Source: Mageeibacillus sp. UBA1212 (GTDB taxonomy: Bacteria; Bacillota; Clostridia; UBA1212). Taken from it: a stretch of DNA of 34,243 nt. Under the pieces are notes generated by a model. The model worked only from the letters and a program-made list of their open reading frames with translations. It was not told where the DNA came from and ran no database searches. The stretch spans positions 1-34,243 of the forward strand of contig DBXM01000048.1 of NCBI GenBank assembly GCA_002309655.1, given 5' to 3'. Below, piece after piece: positions 6,699 to 15,302 of the stretch (position 1 is its first letter; the number at the start of each line of letters is the position of its first letter). A program made the translations under genes and the position numbers.

Positions 6699-8570
6699 AT
6701 GGATATTGTTGAAAAACTGAGAATCGAACTGGCTTCACTGCCGAAGGGCTATATCTCCAACAAAACAATAGGCGGAAAGGTCCGCCACTATCTGCAGTGG
6801 ACCGAAAACGGAAAAATAAAAAGCAGGTATATAAAAGACAGTGAATATGAGGAAATCAAGGCGAAGATTGCGCGCCGGAAAGAGCTTGCCGAACTGCTGA
6901 AGTCGCTCGAAAAGGCCGCCCCTCTGCTCGCGCTCGAGCCCTCCTTCACAGCCGAAACAGTCGGCGAAGGCGACATCGTCAGTTACAACGCTGCCGGCGG
7001 ATATAACGGTATTGCCGCGATCACAGGCGACCGTCTCGACCGGCTCGTGGCCGAACCGTCAAAGCTTGACACAAGAGACTGTTTTTCCGATATTGAGGAG
7101 TATCTGCACGGTCCCTGGTCGCCGCGAATCATGGTCGTCTACGGTCTCCGCCGCACCGGGAAGACCACCCTTCTCTTCCAGGCAATAGGGAAAATGGACG
7201 GCGAGACCCGCAAAAAGGCCTTCTATATAAAGGCGCAAAAGGGTCAGACAATGGCCGGGCTGTACAACACGATTGACCGGCTGTCCAAAGCGGGATATAA
7301 GTACGCGTTCATTGACGAGATCACGTTTATTGACGACTTCATCGACACCGCTTCGGCGCTTGCGGACATTTACGCCGCCGGAGGCATGAAGATCGTCGTC
7401 TCCGGTACCGATTCCCTCGGCTTCTGGCTCGCGGAGAGGAATGAACTCTACGACAGAACGTTCACGATCCACACGACCCGGATCTCCTTTGCGGAGCATT
7501 TCCGCCTGCTGCACACCGACGACATCGACGACTATATCCGCTTCGGGGGAACGCTCAGAGCCGGCGAATACGATTTCGACGATCCGGAACTGCGCGACGA
7601 ATCGGTCTCCTTCCGCGACGACGAGAGCACCCGCAGGTATATCGACACCGCCATCTGCCGCAACATTCAGCACAGTCTGAAATGCTACGAAAGCGGCACC
7701 CGGTTCATGCACCTGAAGGAGCTTTACGACGCACACGAGCTGACGAACGCGATCAACCGCATCATCGAGGACATGAACCACCGCTTCGTGCTGTCGGTTT
7801 TGAAGGACGACTTCAGGTCGGGGGATTTTTCGCTCGCCGAAAAGAATCTCCTCCGCGAACGCAACCCCGCGCTGCGCACGAACATCCTGCAGACGGTCGA
7901 CCGCGGGAAGATTACGGAAAGGCTGATGCAAATTCTCGACATCAAAAACGCTTCCGAAACCGTAACGGAGCTGAAGCCGGCCCACATCCGGGAGATCCGC
8001 GCCTACCTTGAAGCGCTGGATCTGATCGACAGTATTCCCGTGAGATACGCGTCTGGCGCGGGCGATGAAGACGACAGCGAAAACGTTGTTGTCACCCAGC
8101 CGGGAATGCGCTACTGCCAGGCGGAAGCTCTCGTCTGGTCGCTTAAAAAGGATGCCATTTTTGCGGAGCTCTCCGAGGCGGAAAAGGACTACGTCATCGA
8201 AAAGATCCTCGACGACGTCAAGGGCAGAATGCTTGAGGAAATCGTGCTGACGGAGGCAAAACACGCCCTGTCCGGCCGCGGATTCGACGTGTTCAAATAT
8301 CAGTTTATCGGCGGCGAGATCGATATGATCGTCTACGACAAAAAGAACGGCAGCTGCCGGCTGTACGAGATCAAGCACGGTACGGTTCCCGTAAGAGAGC
8401 AGTGCAGGCACCTGCTGGACGAACGCAATAGCGGGAATATCCGCCGCATCTTCGGCGAAATCGCGGGAAAAGCCGTGATTTACCGCGGTGAATCCATGTG
8501 CGCGGAATGGGGCGTCGACTATCTGAACGCGAACGAATTTCTGCGCGGAATCCGGGATTTTGGCGAATAA
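6699..8570 (+). CDS. ATP-binding protein, AAA_14/DUF4143-type with C-terminal nuclease-like domain
   Basis: A 623-residue protein of the large, poorly characterised family of archaeal-ATPase-like proteins common in gut anaerobes. Residues 1-75 form a small basic N-terminal domain (LPKGYISNKTIGGKVRHYLQW) seen in some members. The P-loop is GLRRTGKTT at residues 149-157 and the Walker B segment YAFIDEITFI lies near residue 205. The C-terminal part has GGEIDMIVYD and LYEIKHG, resembling the E-x-D...E-x-K core of PD-(D/E)XK nucleases. The start at 6699 follows GGAGG by 6 bases. It has its own operator-like promoter and lies between two genes of sugar-related families, so it looks like an inserted cargo gene. 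Its physiological role is unknown. Confidence 0.8.
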   Translation: MDIVEKLRIELASLPKGYISNKTIGGKVRHYLQWTENGKIKSRYIKDSEYEEIKAKIARRKELAELLKSLEKAAPLLALEPSFTAETVGEGDIVSYNAAGGYNGIAAITGDRLDRLVAEPSKLDTRDCFSDIEEYLHGPWSPRIMVVYGLRRTGKTTLLFQAIGKMDGETRKKAFYIKAQKGQTMAGLYNTIDRLSKAGYKYAFIDEITFIDDFIDTASALADIYAAGGMKIVVSGTDSLGFWLAERNELYDRTFTIHTTRISFAEHFRLLHTDDIDDYIRFGGTLRAGEYDFDDPELRDESVSFRDDESTRRYIDTAICRNIQHSLKCYESGTRFMHLKELYDAHELTNAINRIIEDMNHRFVLSVLKDDFRSGDFSLAEKNLLRERNPALRTNILQTVDRGKITERLMQILDIKNASETVTELKPAHIREIRAYLEALDLIDSIPVRYASGAGDEDDSENVVVTQPGMRYCQAEALVWSLKKDAIFAELSEAEKDYVIEKILDDVKGRMLEEIVLTEAKHALSGRGFDVFKYQFIGGEIDMIVYDKKNGSCRLYEIKHGTVPVREQCRHLLDERNSGNIRRIFGEIAGKAVIYRGESMCAEWGVDYLNANEFLRGIRDFGE

Positions 8571-8631
8571 AACACCCACAACGATATAAATTGAGTATAA
8601 CCGAGCTTTGAAAAGAGTTTAAGGAGGCAAC

Positions 8632-9735
8632 ATGAAAACAGTAAAAATCGGATTCGTCGGCTGCGGCGCGATCAGCGGCATCTACCTGGAAAACATCACC
8701 AAACGCTTCAAGGAGGTCGAAGTCATCGGCGTGTGCGATCTCATTCCCGAGCGCGCGCAGAACGCGGCGAAGCTCTACAACGTTCCGAAAATCTACAAGG
8801 ACATGTACGAGCTTTTTGCAGACCCGGAAGTGGACATCGTACTCAACATCACGCGTCCCTACGAGCACCACGGCGTGTCGATGGCGGCCCTTAACGCCGG
8901 CAAGCACGTCTATTCCGAAAAGCCCCTCGCCGCCTCCCTCGAGGAAGGCAACGAGATCATGGCTCTCGCAAAAGCCAAAGGCCTGATGGTCGGCGGCGCT
9001 CCGGACACCTTCCTTGGCGCGGGAATCCAGACCTGCCGCAAGCTGATCGACGACGGCGTGATCGGCGACATCGTGGGCTGCGCGGGCTTCATGATATGCC
9101 ACGGCCACGAGACCTGGCACCCCGACCCGGCGTTCTACTACAAGTACGGCGGCGGCCCGATGTTCGACATGGGGCCCTACTACCTCACCGCGATGCTGAA
9201 CCTCTGCGGCGGCGTGGAGTCGGTTTCCGCGATGACCGGCACGTTCTTCCCGGAGCGTCTGATTACCAGCAAACCCCATTACGGCGAAGTCGTGAAGGTC
9301 GAGGTTCCCACCCTCTACGCGGGAAATCTCCGGTTCACGAACGGCGCCATCGGCACGCTCTACACCACGTTCGACGTGTACTACCCCGGCCAGGCACGGC
9401 TCGAAGTGTACGGCACCAAAGGCACTCTTTACGTTCCCGACCCCAACTGCTTCAGCGGCCCGATAAAACTGTTCACGGCGGAGGGCGAAATGAAAGACAT
9501 CCCTTCCGCCTTCGACTACCCTGACAACTGCCGCGGCCTCGGTCTCGCCGACATGGCCAAGGCCCTCCAAACGGGAAGGCCCTTCCGCGCCAATTCCAAC
9601 CAGACCTACCACGTGCTCGAGATCATGGACGGCTTCGCCCGCAGCGGGAAGGAGCGCCGCGAGATCGCCATGAAGTCCGTTTACGAGCGGCAGCCATTGA
9701 TGAATCCCGCCATGGAGCACGGGGTGCTGGACTGA
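8632..9735 (+). CDS. Gfo/Idh/MocA family NAD(P)-dependent oxidoreductase
   Basis: A 367-residue oxidoreductase with an N-terminal Rossmann fold (KIGFVGCGAISGIYLENI, residues 4-21) and the family-typical SEKPLA motif near residue 100, whose lysine is usually catalytic. The C-terminal alpha/beta domain contains GGGPMFDMGPYYLTAM near residue 176, a common substrate-pocket segment. Such enzymes oxidise or epimerise sugars, inositols or their derivatives; the substrate cannot be read from sequence. The start follows AAGGAGG with proper spacing. A strong terminator shared with the convergent gene closes it. The ThuA gene two genes upstream suggests a shared carbohydrate pathway, now separated by the ATPase gene. 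Confidence 0.9.
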   Translation: MKTVKIGFVGCGAISGIYLENITKRFKEVEVIGVCDLIPERAQNAAKLYNVPKIYKDMYELFADPEVDIVLNITRPYEHHGVSMAALNAGKHVYSEKPLAASLEEGNEIMALAKAKGLMVGGAPDTFLGAGIQTCRKLIDDGVIGDIVGCAGFMICHGHETWHPDPAFYYKYGGGPMFDMGPYYLTAMLNLCGGVESVSAMTGTFFPERLITSKPHYGEVVKVEVPTLYAGNLRFTNGAIGTLYTTFDVYYPGQARLEVYGTKGTLYVPDPNCFSGPIKLFTAEGEMKDIPSAFDYPDNCRGLGLADMAKALQTGRPFRANSNQTYHVLEIMDGFARSGKERREIAMKSVYERQPLMNPAMEHGVLD

Positions 9736-9776
9736 CACTCATTAGTTCTTCACATTGAGCCGTATATATAATTTTC

Positions 9777-9816
9777 GGCCGGGAGGTTTTTTTCGCCCTC
9801 CCGGCCGCCCTTTTTT
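9777..9816 (+). terminator. Rho-independent terminator between convergent genes
   Basis: GGCCGGGAGG (9777-9786) pairs with CCTCCCGGCC (9797-9806) and is followed by six T residues (9811-9816). The loop also has seven T residues. It ends the + strand oxidoreductase and lies 36 bases from the end of the convergent minus-strand gene. Confidence 0.9.
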
Positions 9817-9852
9817 ACATTTATTCTGCCGCGAATTCACGCCGCAGCCCGC

Positions 9853-11832
9853 TTAAGTCTCAGGTACCGGAACGATTGCCGCGAGCGCTTCTTCTATCTT
9901 TTGAAACGCCTCCTTCGGGAACTCGTAAATGCCGCTGACCACTTCAACGAGCGGGGAATACTCCCGGTCGATTCTCAAAAACATACCGTCTCCGAGCTCG
10001 TAAAAGCTCATGTGAAAACTCCTGCAATATACGGCGCAGACCAGAACGGAATCCGGCACCTTGAACTCCTTCGTCTCCGTAAAACCTCCTCTGGACTCCA
10101 GGGAGTATATTATTAACGATTTCAGCAGGTTGAAGTCGTCGCAGCGCTTCGTATGGATACTGCCGAATCCGTCGCCGTGAATTATATTCTCTCTTGTCGC
10201 GTATTGAAAATACGTCTCCTTTTCAAAGCCATTCCAAAACTTGATGTCTCTGTACTCGTCCCAGCAGGGGGAATCCACCCTTTCATCTTCGTAAGCGGGC
10301 GTTTCGGGAACTTCCTGCAGCGTTCTGGAGTAGTAGATCGTCACGTCCTCCGGGTTGTCGCCGACAGCCAGTGAGTAATCGACGAATACCGCGTATACAC
10401 GTCCGTCGATTTGTTCGGGATCTTTTGAAATACCTTTCAGGCTGATCGTTGCCCACGTTTGGGATTCGGTAAAGTAGCAGTAAAGTTCACCGTTTTCCAG
10501 CGAGTAGGCGTAGAAGCGGCTGTTGTCGTCGCTCCACGCCATGCAGCTTGCAAGTGCATTTTCGGTAATAACGGTTTCCTCGCCGGTGGTTGTGTCCTTG
10601 ATTGATATCTGTCTTATTGAACCGTGTTTGTTTTCGCGAATGACAAGCACCTTCTCGTTGGCGAGAACTTCACCGGTGGCGGCGTCGTAGGCGGCAACCC
10701 CGGAAGACGGGAACTGATAATCGTCAACGGAAAAGACCTTCCCGCCGAAATAATAATTGGAGTCGCCCGAAAGCCCGACAAGAATTTTCGTGTCAAGGTT
10801 ATAGAACAGTGTCTCGTGATGATTGACCACCTCGGTCTCACCGTCGTAGCTTGGCGTGTCCCAGAAGTTTTGTATTTCCAATATGTTTCCGGTCAGGAAA
10901 ACACCCGTTGTCCGCTTTCCTTCCACGTAATGCGCCGTCTCCGTCTTCCCGGCTTTATAATCGTAAAGGCTGATATAGTGCCCGGCTTGAGAAGAATTTA
11001 CACATACGCAAACAACGCCGTCGTAAATGTCGCTGACGTAAAGGTCAAGCACATCGGTCTGAAACCCCCGGTACCCGTCAGGAAGCGGAAGAGCAGTCGC
11101 CGTTCCTTCCGATCTGTTCATCACCCAAATGCCGGAAGGCGTGTAGCGATTCTTATACAGAACAGTCACCACCACGTTGTTTCTGTCCGCCCTGTCAACT
11201 ATGAACTCCAGGCGGTTCTTGCCAACGTCAATTCCCGACGCTTTTATGAACTCATGTTCGAGGCATATTATCTCCCCGGTATACCGGTTGTAGTACACGC
11301 CGCCGCAGCCGCTGTGCTCGCCCATCACGTCTGTCGGGATCATCTCCGCGCCGATGCTCCCGCCGTTGAAAGAGATCAGTTCGCGATTGGCGTTCTTGTA
11401 GGAAAGGTAGGTGACCGTCACGCCGTCTTGCGTGAAAGTCGTCAGCTCGCTTGGATTTTCAGGCGTTTGGGTAGGCTCGGCGGTTGCGATTTCGGTCGGT
11501 GCCGGTGACTGGGTAGGCGTTGCGGTTTCGGCAGGAATTTGCGTCTCGCCTGCAGGGGTTTCTGTCGGGAATGCCAGTGCGGGGTTCTCAGTGACCTGCG
11601 TTTTGCCGTCCGGGTCGTCGTTCCCGCCGTGGGGATCTTTATTCATTTTCGAGGCGAACACCGCGAGCAAAACCGCCGCGACCAGCAGTATCGCCGCCAG
11701 CGAAGCCGCGACAGGAACAAAGACCTTCATGAACGGAACCGTCTTCCTTTCGGTGTGCTCCAGTTCATAAGCCCTCTCCTGAATGTCTTCGTCAAGCCCG
11801 GCTATAACGTCATACAGTTCTTCTCTTTTCAT
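9853..11832 (-). CDS. Single-pass membrane protein with extracytoplasmic sensor-like domain, partner of the XRE/sigma-4 regulator
   Basis: A 659-residue protein not assigned to a named family. A cytoplasmic N-terminus of about 35 charged residues (MKREELYDVIAGLDEDIQER) precedes one transmembrane helix at about 37-59. A Thr/Pro-rich linker with many TPT/PTE units follows at about 80-125, then a large extracytoplasmic domain. That domain contains repeated strand patterns such as GGVYYNRYTGEIICL and AAYDAATGEVL, suggestive of a beta-propeller. The topology resembles an anti-sigma factor fused to a sensor. The start at 11832 is chosen because its ATG overlaps the upstream stop as ATGA, implying translational coupling; longer in-frame starts lie inside the regulator gene. 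Its role in controlling the regulator is inferred. Confidence 0.75.
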   Translation of the reverse strand: MKREELYDVIAGLDEDIQERAYELEHTERKTVPFMKVFVPVAASLAAILLVAAVLLAVFASKMNKDPHGGNDDPDGKTQVTENPALAFPTETPAGETQIPAETATPTQSPAPTEIATAEPTQTPENPSELTTFTQDGVTVTYLSYKNANRELISFNGGSIGAEMIPTDVMGEHSGCGGVYYNRYTGEIICLEHEFIKASGIDVGKNRLEFIVDRADRNNVVVTVLYKNRYTPSGIWVMNRSEGTATALPLPDGYRGFQTDVLDLYVSDIYDGVVCVCVNSSQAGHYISLYDYKAGKTETAHYVEGKRTTGVFLTGNILEIQNFWDTPSYDGETEVVNHHETLFYNLDTKILVGLSGDSNYYFGGKVFSVDDYQFPSSGVAAYDAATGEVLANEKVLVIRENKHGSIRQISIKDTTTGEETVITENALASCMAWSDDNSRFYAYSLENGELYCYFTESQTWATISLKGISKDPEQIDGRVYAVFVDYSLAVGDNPEDVTIYYSRTLQEVPETPAYEDERVDSPCWDEYRDIKFWNGFEKETYFQYATRENIIHGDGFGSIHTKRCDDFNLLKSLIIYSLESRGGFTETKEFKVPDSVLVCAVYCRSFHMSFYELGDGMFLRIDREYSPLVEVVSGIYEFPKEAFQKIEEALAAIVPVPET

Positions 11833-12281
11833 TCCTGACACCTCTCCAAAAAAGTCCTGAGCGCCCTCCTCAAAACAACCAGCCTGTTGCGGATCGTGCC
11901 GTCGCTCTTCCCGAGCCTGCCGGCAATCGTCTTCGTGTCCATAAATCTCACGTATCTCATCAGAAATACCGCGGAATCCGCTTCGGTCAGCGTGCCTATA
12001 TACTTCTCGACCAGTTTTGAGGCGTCCTTGGGGTCCATGCCTGCGGGAATGCACGTGTCGAGTTCGTCGTAAACCATTCTGTCCGCGTGAATCAGTCGGC
12101 CGGGTTCAACGTCAAACACCTCCGCAATCGCCTGCAGCGTTTTGAAGTCGGGGTAACGCTTCCCGATCTCCCACTTGCTGACAAGGTGGCGCGAAACACA
12201 AAGCCTGTCCGCAAGTTCATCCTGCGTCAAGCCCTTTTCGATTCTCAAATCTTTGATTTTCTCGCCAACCAAAACAGCCAA
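11829..12281 (-). CDS. XRE-type HTH regulator fused to a sigma-70 region 4-like domain
   Basis: About 150 residues with two DNA-binding modules. The N-terminal Cro/CI-type HTH (residues about 6-60) contains GLTQDELADRLCVSRHLVSKWE and GKRYPDFKTLQAIAEVF. The C-terminal part (about 85-148) reads like ECF sigma region 4: LTEADSAVFLMRYVRFMDTK, then TIAGRLGKSDGTIRNRLVVLRRAL. No sigma region 2 is present, so it is unlikely to be a complete sigma factor. The start is a TTG. I favour 12281, 6 bases after GGAGGGG; 12287 is also possible. Its TGA overlaps the ATG of the membrane protein gene. By analogy with sigma/anti-sigma pairs, the membrane partner may control its activity; this is inference. Confidence 0.8.
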   Translation of the reverse strand: MAVLVGEKIKDLRIEKGLTQDELADRLCVSRHLVSKWEIGKRYPDFKTLQAIAEVFDVEPGRLIHADRMVYDELDTCIPAGMDPKDASKLVEKYIGTLTEADSAVFLMRYVRFMDTKTIAGRLGKSDGTIRNRLVVLRRALRTFLERCQE

Positions 12282-12331
12282 TCCCAACCCCTCCGCCTCT
12301 ATTCTACCATGACTTTTCTATTTTAAAAAGA

Positions 12332-12375
12332 GACAAAATGTCATTCCCGGAAAATTCCTCAGTTTGTCGGGAATG
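12332..12375 (-). promoter_or_regulatory. Operator-like inverted repeats upstream of the XRE/sigma-4 gene
   Basis: CATTCCCG (12342-12349) and CGGGAATG (12368-12375) form an exact 8-bp inverted repeat with an 18-base spacer. A smaller GACA-aaa-TGTC palindrome (12332-12342) adjoins it on the gene side. A possible -10, TAGAAT, lies nearer the gene. Autoregulation by the XRE protein is plausible but unproven. Confidence 0.4.
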
Positions 12376-12443
12376 AAGCAGTTTAAGCATACAGAGCCGT
12401 GTTTTCTCCACCCACTGCTTACTGCCTCCTTTCTTCGAGAATG

Positions 12444-12484
12444 AAAAACGGCGAGAACCAATCCAAAGAATTGCTCTCACCGTT
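12444..12484 (-). terminator. Terminator after the decayed AlbA_2-type gene
   Basis: Read on the minus strand, an imperfect hairpin closed by AACGG/CCGTT, with inner GAGA/TCTC and CAAT/ATTG pairs, ends in GCCGTTTTTC with five T residues. It lies about 80 bases beyond the pseudogene stop. The interval 12282-12565 holds otherwise only the operator-like repeats. Confidence 0.65.
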
Positions 12485-12565
12485 AGTGTAATTTTATGCT
12501 AACTGTTCGGACGAATGCCGTCAGCGGTCATATTGTATCCGGAACACAACCTGTTTTAACGGATT

Positions 12566-13294
12566 TTACTTTATGGTTATGTACTTCTGATTCCGGCTGT
12601 TCGGTTTCTCCGGAACCGTCATGGCAATCCGTCCCTGCTCAAGGAGTGGACTAAGATATTTTCTGACCGTTTTCTTTTCCTTATACCCCAAATACATTGC
12701 TATCTCAAGTATTCCCCTCGGTTCTTTACAATACTCAAGTATCCTATCATTCACTGTTTTATCTTGATCAACAACTGGGGTAGTATTCTCCGTAACTGGG
12801 GTATTTTCTCCGTTAACTTGGGTAATTGTGCCGCTAACCGGTGCATTAACCGGTGCATTTTCAATTCTCTCGAACGGTATTGTCACCTTTATATTGTTTT
12901 CCGAGAAGCGGAATATATCTTTGCCATATGCTTCGACGATTGCAGGAACGCCGCGCCCGGTCTGTTCGCTGATGTGAAGCTGAAGAATAATTTTAGCGAG
13001 TTTTTCGTTTACCGGAACAGATTCGCCGGCAAAGAAACCGTCCATAGTCTGCTTGGGGGGTAGTGTGCCTTTGGAAAGAATCTCGATACGATCCTGAAAA
13101 ACTGTAAACGCCGGTGCTCCGTCAAGCCACTGATTGTGAACAAAAGCGTTTATAACGGCCTCTTTATCTGCGCGATATCCCCCATCGGAAAGCACGATGG
13201 AATGTTCTGACCCGTCTCCCGAAAACATAACCCAGTCCGGATGATCACCGTATCTTCCGGATAACGGTTCATTCGACGGGTGCCAGCAGTTCAA
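12566..13294 (-). pseudogene. 5'-truncated AlbA_2/RecG-like ATP-binding regulator (C-terminal half)
   Basis: This open frame encodes up to 242 residues matching only the C-terminal half of the family often annotated as AlbA_2-domain or RecG-like putative transcriptional regulators, usually about 480 residues. Conserved pieces are EAVINAFVHNQW, FQDRIEILSKGTLPP, and SEQTGRGVPAIVEAYG, followed by a winged-helix tail (VNDRILEYCKEPRGILEIAMYLG). The Schlafen-like AlbA_2 nucleic-acid-binding domain is missing. The first nine codons overlap the end of the upstream lipoprotein gene in another frame, and no ribosome-binding site fits. I infer a remnant left by deletion or insertion. A short functional protein from an internal start cannot be excluded. 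Confidence 0.65.
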
Positions 13295-15212
13295 GAATGC
13301 TTCCCCCGGAAATGTACCACCTTCCTCCGTACTTGGAGAATGTCGCGTTGAAAGTCTGTTCTCCGTCTCCGCTCCTTTTTTTCGCAGTCAACGTCACTTC
13401 AGCGCGGTCGTTGCCGTTTTCAACAATTCTGATATGGTCGGCAAGCGCGTAGCCGTCGCCGAATAGTTCGACAGTCCCGTTGTAAAACTTGGGGTTCGCC
13501 GATATGTGGTAATTCATATCATGCCCGTCCGCATCAAACCAGCCGTCCCATATAAAGTAAGTAAACTGGCACTTTGTGTTGGACGTTTTTAAGCGGTAGT
13601 TGTCGCGTATATCAGGGGAGAGAACCGTTGCAAACTGTTCGAAAATTTCAGGAAACGGCAGTTTGCAAAACCGCAGATACTGACCTTCCTCGTAAGACAA
13701 AAAGTAATCTGGATCATACGGCCAGACCGGGTCGCCGGCAAGCGCGTCCGGTGAATACTTGATTTCCTCGTAGATCTTCATAAAGTCTTCGAAGACTCTC
13801 ACGGCGGAATTCATATCAAGCTCCCCTTCGTCCTCCCTGCTGATCCTGTCGTACTCGTCCCACGCGTTTTCGATCCGTTCGCGACGGGCGGAAGAAATAT
13901 CCCGCAAATACGAAATAACCTCCTCCGTGGCATAGTTGCTAAACTCTTCGCGCGTGAACATGCGGGCAATGTCATATGGCGGAACACTTCTCAGCACATT
14001 GGATTGAGAATACACCTTTCCCTCAAAATACACCGCGTTTTTCGCCGCAAAGCGACGCCGGACTGCATCGTCGTCGTTCGAGTAAAGCACCTCCACGTCC
14101 TCTTCATTAAGAAGCTGCTCGTATATGGCGCCGGACCACTTCATCCACTTGACGAATTCGAGCATTTCCTCCTTCGGAACTCCGTACTGCTTTATTTGAA
14201 GGTACGTCTTAGGAAGGTCGACCCTGTTTTCTCCCGTTTCGTCATAATGGATTACTGCCTCCTCACCTTCATCTCTGAATACTCTACACCAATCCAGATA
14301 GTCAGCCCTGAAGAATGCATATGGATCCGAATCGTTCGCAAGCGGCTTTTCCGGATACGACAACTGTTTCCACGCATCGTAATAGTCGGGATGCTCCGTC
14401 CTCCAGTTCATCCATTCGGTATAATCTGTCATATGCTTTTCATAGGAGGTTCTGAGACGTCCGACACGTCCGGGAGCATCCGGGTCATCGTCAAAATACT
14501 CGCGCAGACGCTCGTAATACGGTTCATAAAGCGATGCATTCCGGTCGGTGCGCTTGACAACCGTCCCCTTCGGCGGAATCCAAGACCGGTAATTATCTTC
14601 GTCTTCTTTCGGAATCACAAGAATCCAGGCCTTGTCATACCCGTCGAATCTCTCGTATCTTCTCGCAGCGTCATTGACAATGATGACCGTCGAATCCTCC
14701 AGATAGTAATAATACGCCCTCCATGCTTTGTATTCCCAATCTTCGTACATGTCAAGCACGCTGACGTCGTCCCACCTGAGCATGATCGGCAGGCACTCGG
14801 ACTGACGGTAGGAAATACTTGTAAGGTCCTCCGCCGTCAGCAGCTTGCGCGACTGGTCCTTGTCAAGAATCAGAAACGAGTACTTTTCGAGCGCGTAATT
14901 AGGAGTGCCACCGATATATCTCTGCCCCGGCTCGAGTTTTTCCGGTTCCTTTGTGTTCTTTTCGTCTTGCGTATCGTCTGAAATGACCCACGTCCGGTTC
15001 AAAAACTCAACCGCCGACGTAAAGTCCGGAACCTGTGTCGGTGAAGGAGTTTCTATCGGCGTCACAGTGGGTAGCGCTTCGGTAACTTCCGGAGCCGCGG
15101 TGTATGACGCACCGTCCGGAGTCGAAACCGGCTGATTCTCTCCCGGTCTGCATGAGGCGAGAGAAATAACGATCAGCGCCGTAAATAATCCGGCAATCAA
15201 GTATTTCTTCAA
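13269..15212 (-). CDS. Putative lipoprotein, paralogue of the following gene
   Basis: A 647-residue protein with a lipoprotein signal: KK at the N-terminus, a hydrophobic stretch, and lipobox LASC with the modified Cys at residue 21. A Thr/Pro-rich linker follows (residues about 40-65). No named family is recognised for the body. It aligns along its whole length with the gene at 15303-17186, sharing blocks such as DFTSAVEFL, SECLPIMLRWD and QIKQYGVPKEEMLEFVKWM. The C-terminal 150 residues (VELFGDGYALADHI ... GGRWYISGGS) faintly resemble IseA-type peptidase inhibitors; that is a guess. The TTG start at 15212 follows AGGAGG by 9 bases; longer frames lack a ribosome-binding site. It is probably anchored outside the cytoplasmic membrane. 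Confidence 0.75.
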   Translation of the reverse strand: MKKYLIAGLFTALIVISLASCRPGENQPVSTPDGASYTAAPEVTEALPTVTPIETPSPTQVPDFTSAVEFLNRTWVISDDTQDEKNTKEPEKLEPGQRYIGGTPNYALEKYSFLILDKDQSRKLLTAEDLTSISYRQSECLPIMLRWDDVSVLDMYEDWEYKAWRAYYYYLEDSTVIIVNDAARRYERFDGYDKAWILVIPKEDEDNYRSWIPPKGTVVKRTDRNASLYEPYYERLREYFDDDPDAPGRVGRLRTSYEKHMTDYTEWMNWRTEHPDYYDAWKQLSYPEKPLANDSDPYAFFRADYLDWCRVFRDEGEEAVIHYDETGENRVDLPKTYLQIKQYGVPKEEMLEFVKWMKWSGAIYEQLLNEEDVEVLYSNDDDAVRRRFAAKNAVYFEGKVYSQSNVLRSVPPYDIARMFTREEFSNYATEEVISYLRDISSARRERIENAWDEYDRISREDEGELDMNSAVRVFEDFMKIYEEIKYSPDALAGDPVWPYDPDYFLSYEEGQYLRFCKLPFPEIFEQFATVLSPDIRDNYRLKTSNTKCQFTYFIWDGWFDADGHDMNYHISANPKFYNGTVELFGDGYALADHIRIVENGNDRAEVTLTAKKRSGDGEQTFNATFSKYGGRWYISGGSILELLAPVE

Positions 15213-15302
15213 TTTATCGCACCTCCTAAAACCTATTATTAATCTATCATATGCTCTATCACAGAATAATCGTGCTTGCCGTTTTATCGCCAATGACCCG
15301 CG

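Noticed and set aside
7059..9738. Two long open frames antisense to the ATPase and Gfo/Idh genes
   Set aside because: Their low-complexity, Val/His/Arg-rich translations lack motifs, while the + strand frames show Walker and Rossmann motifs.
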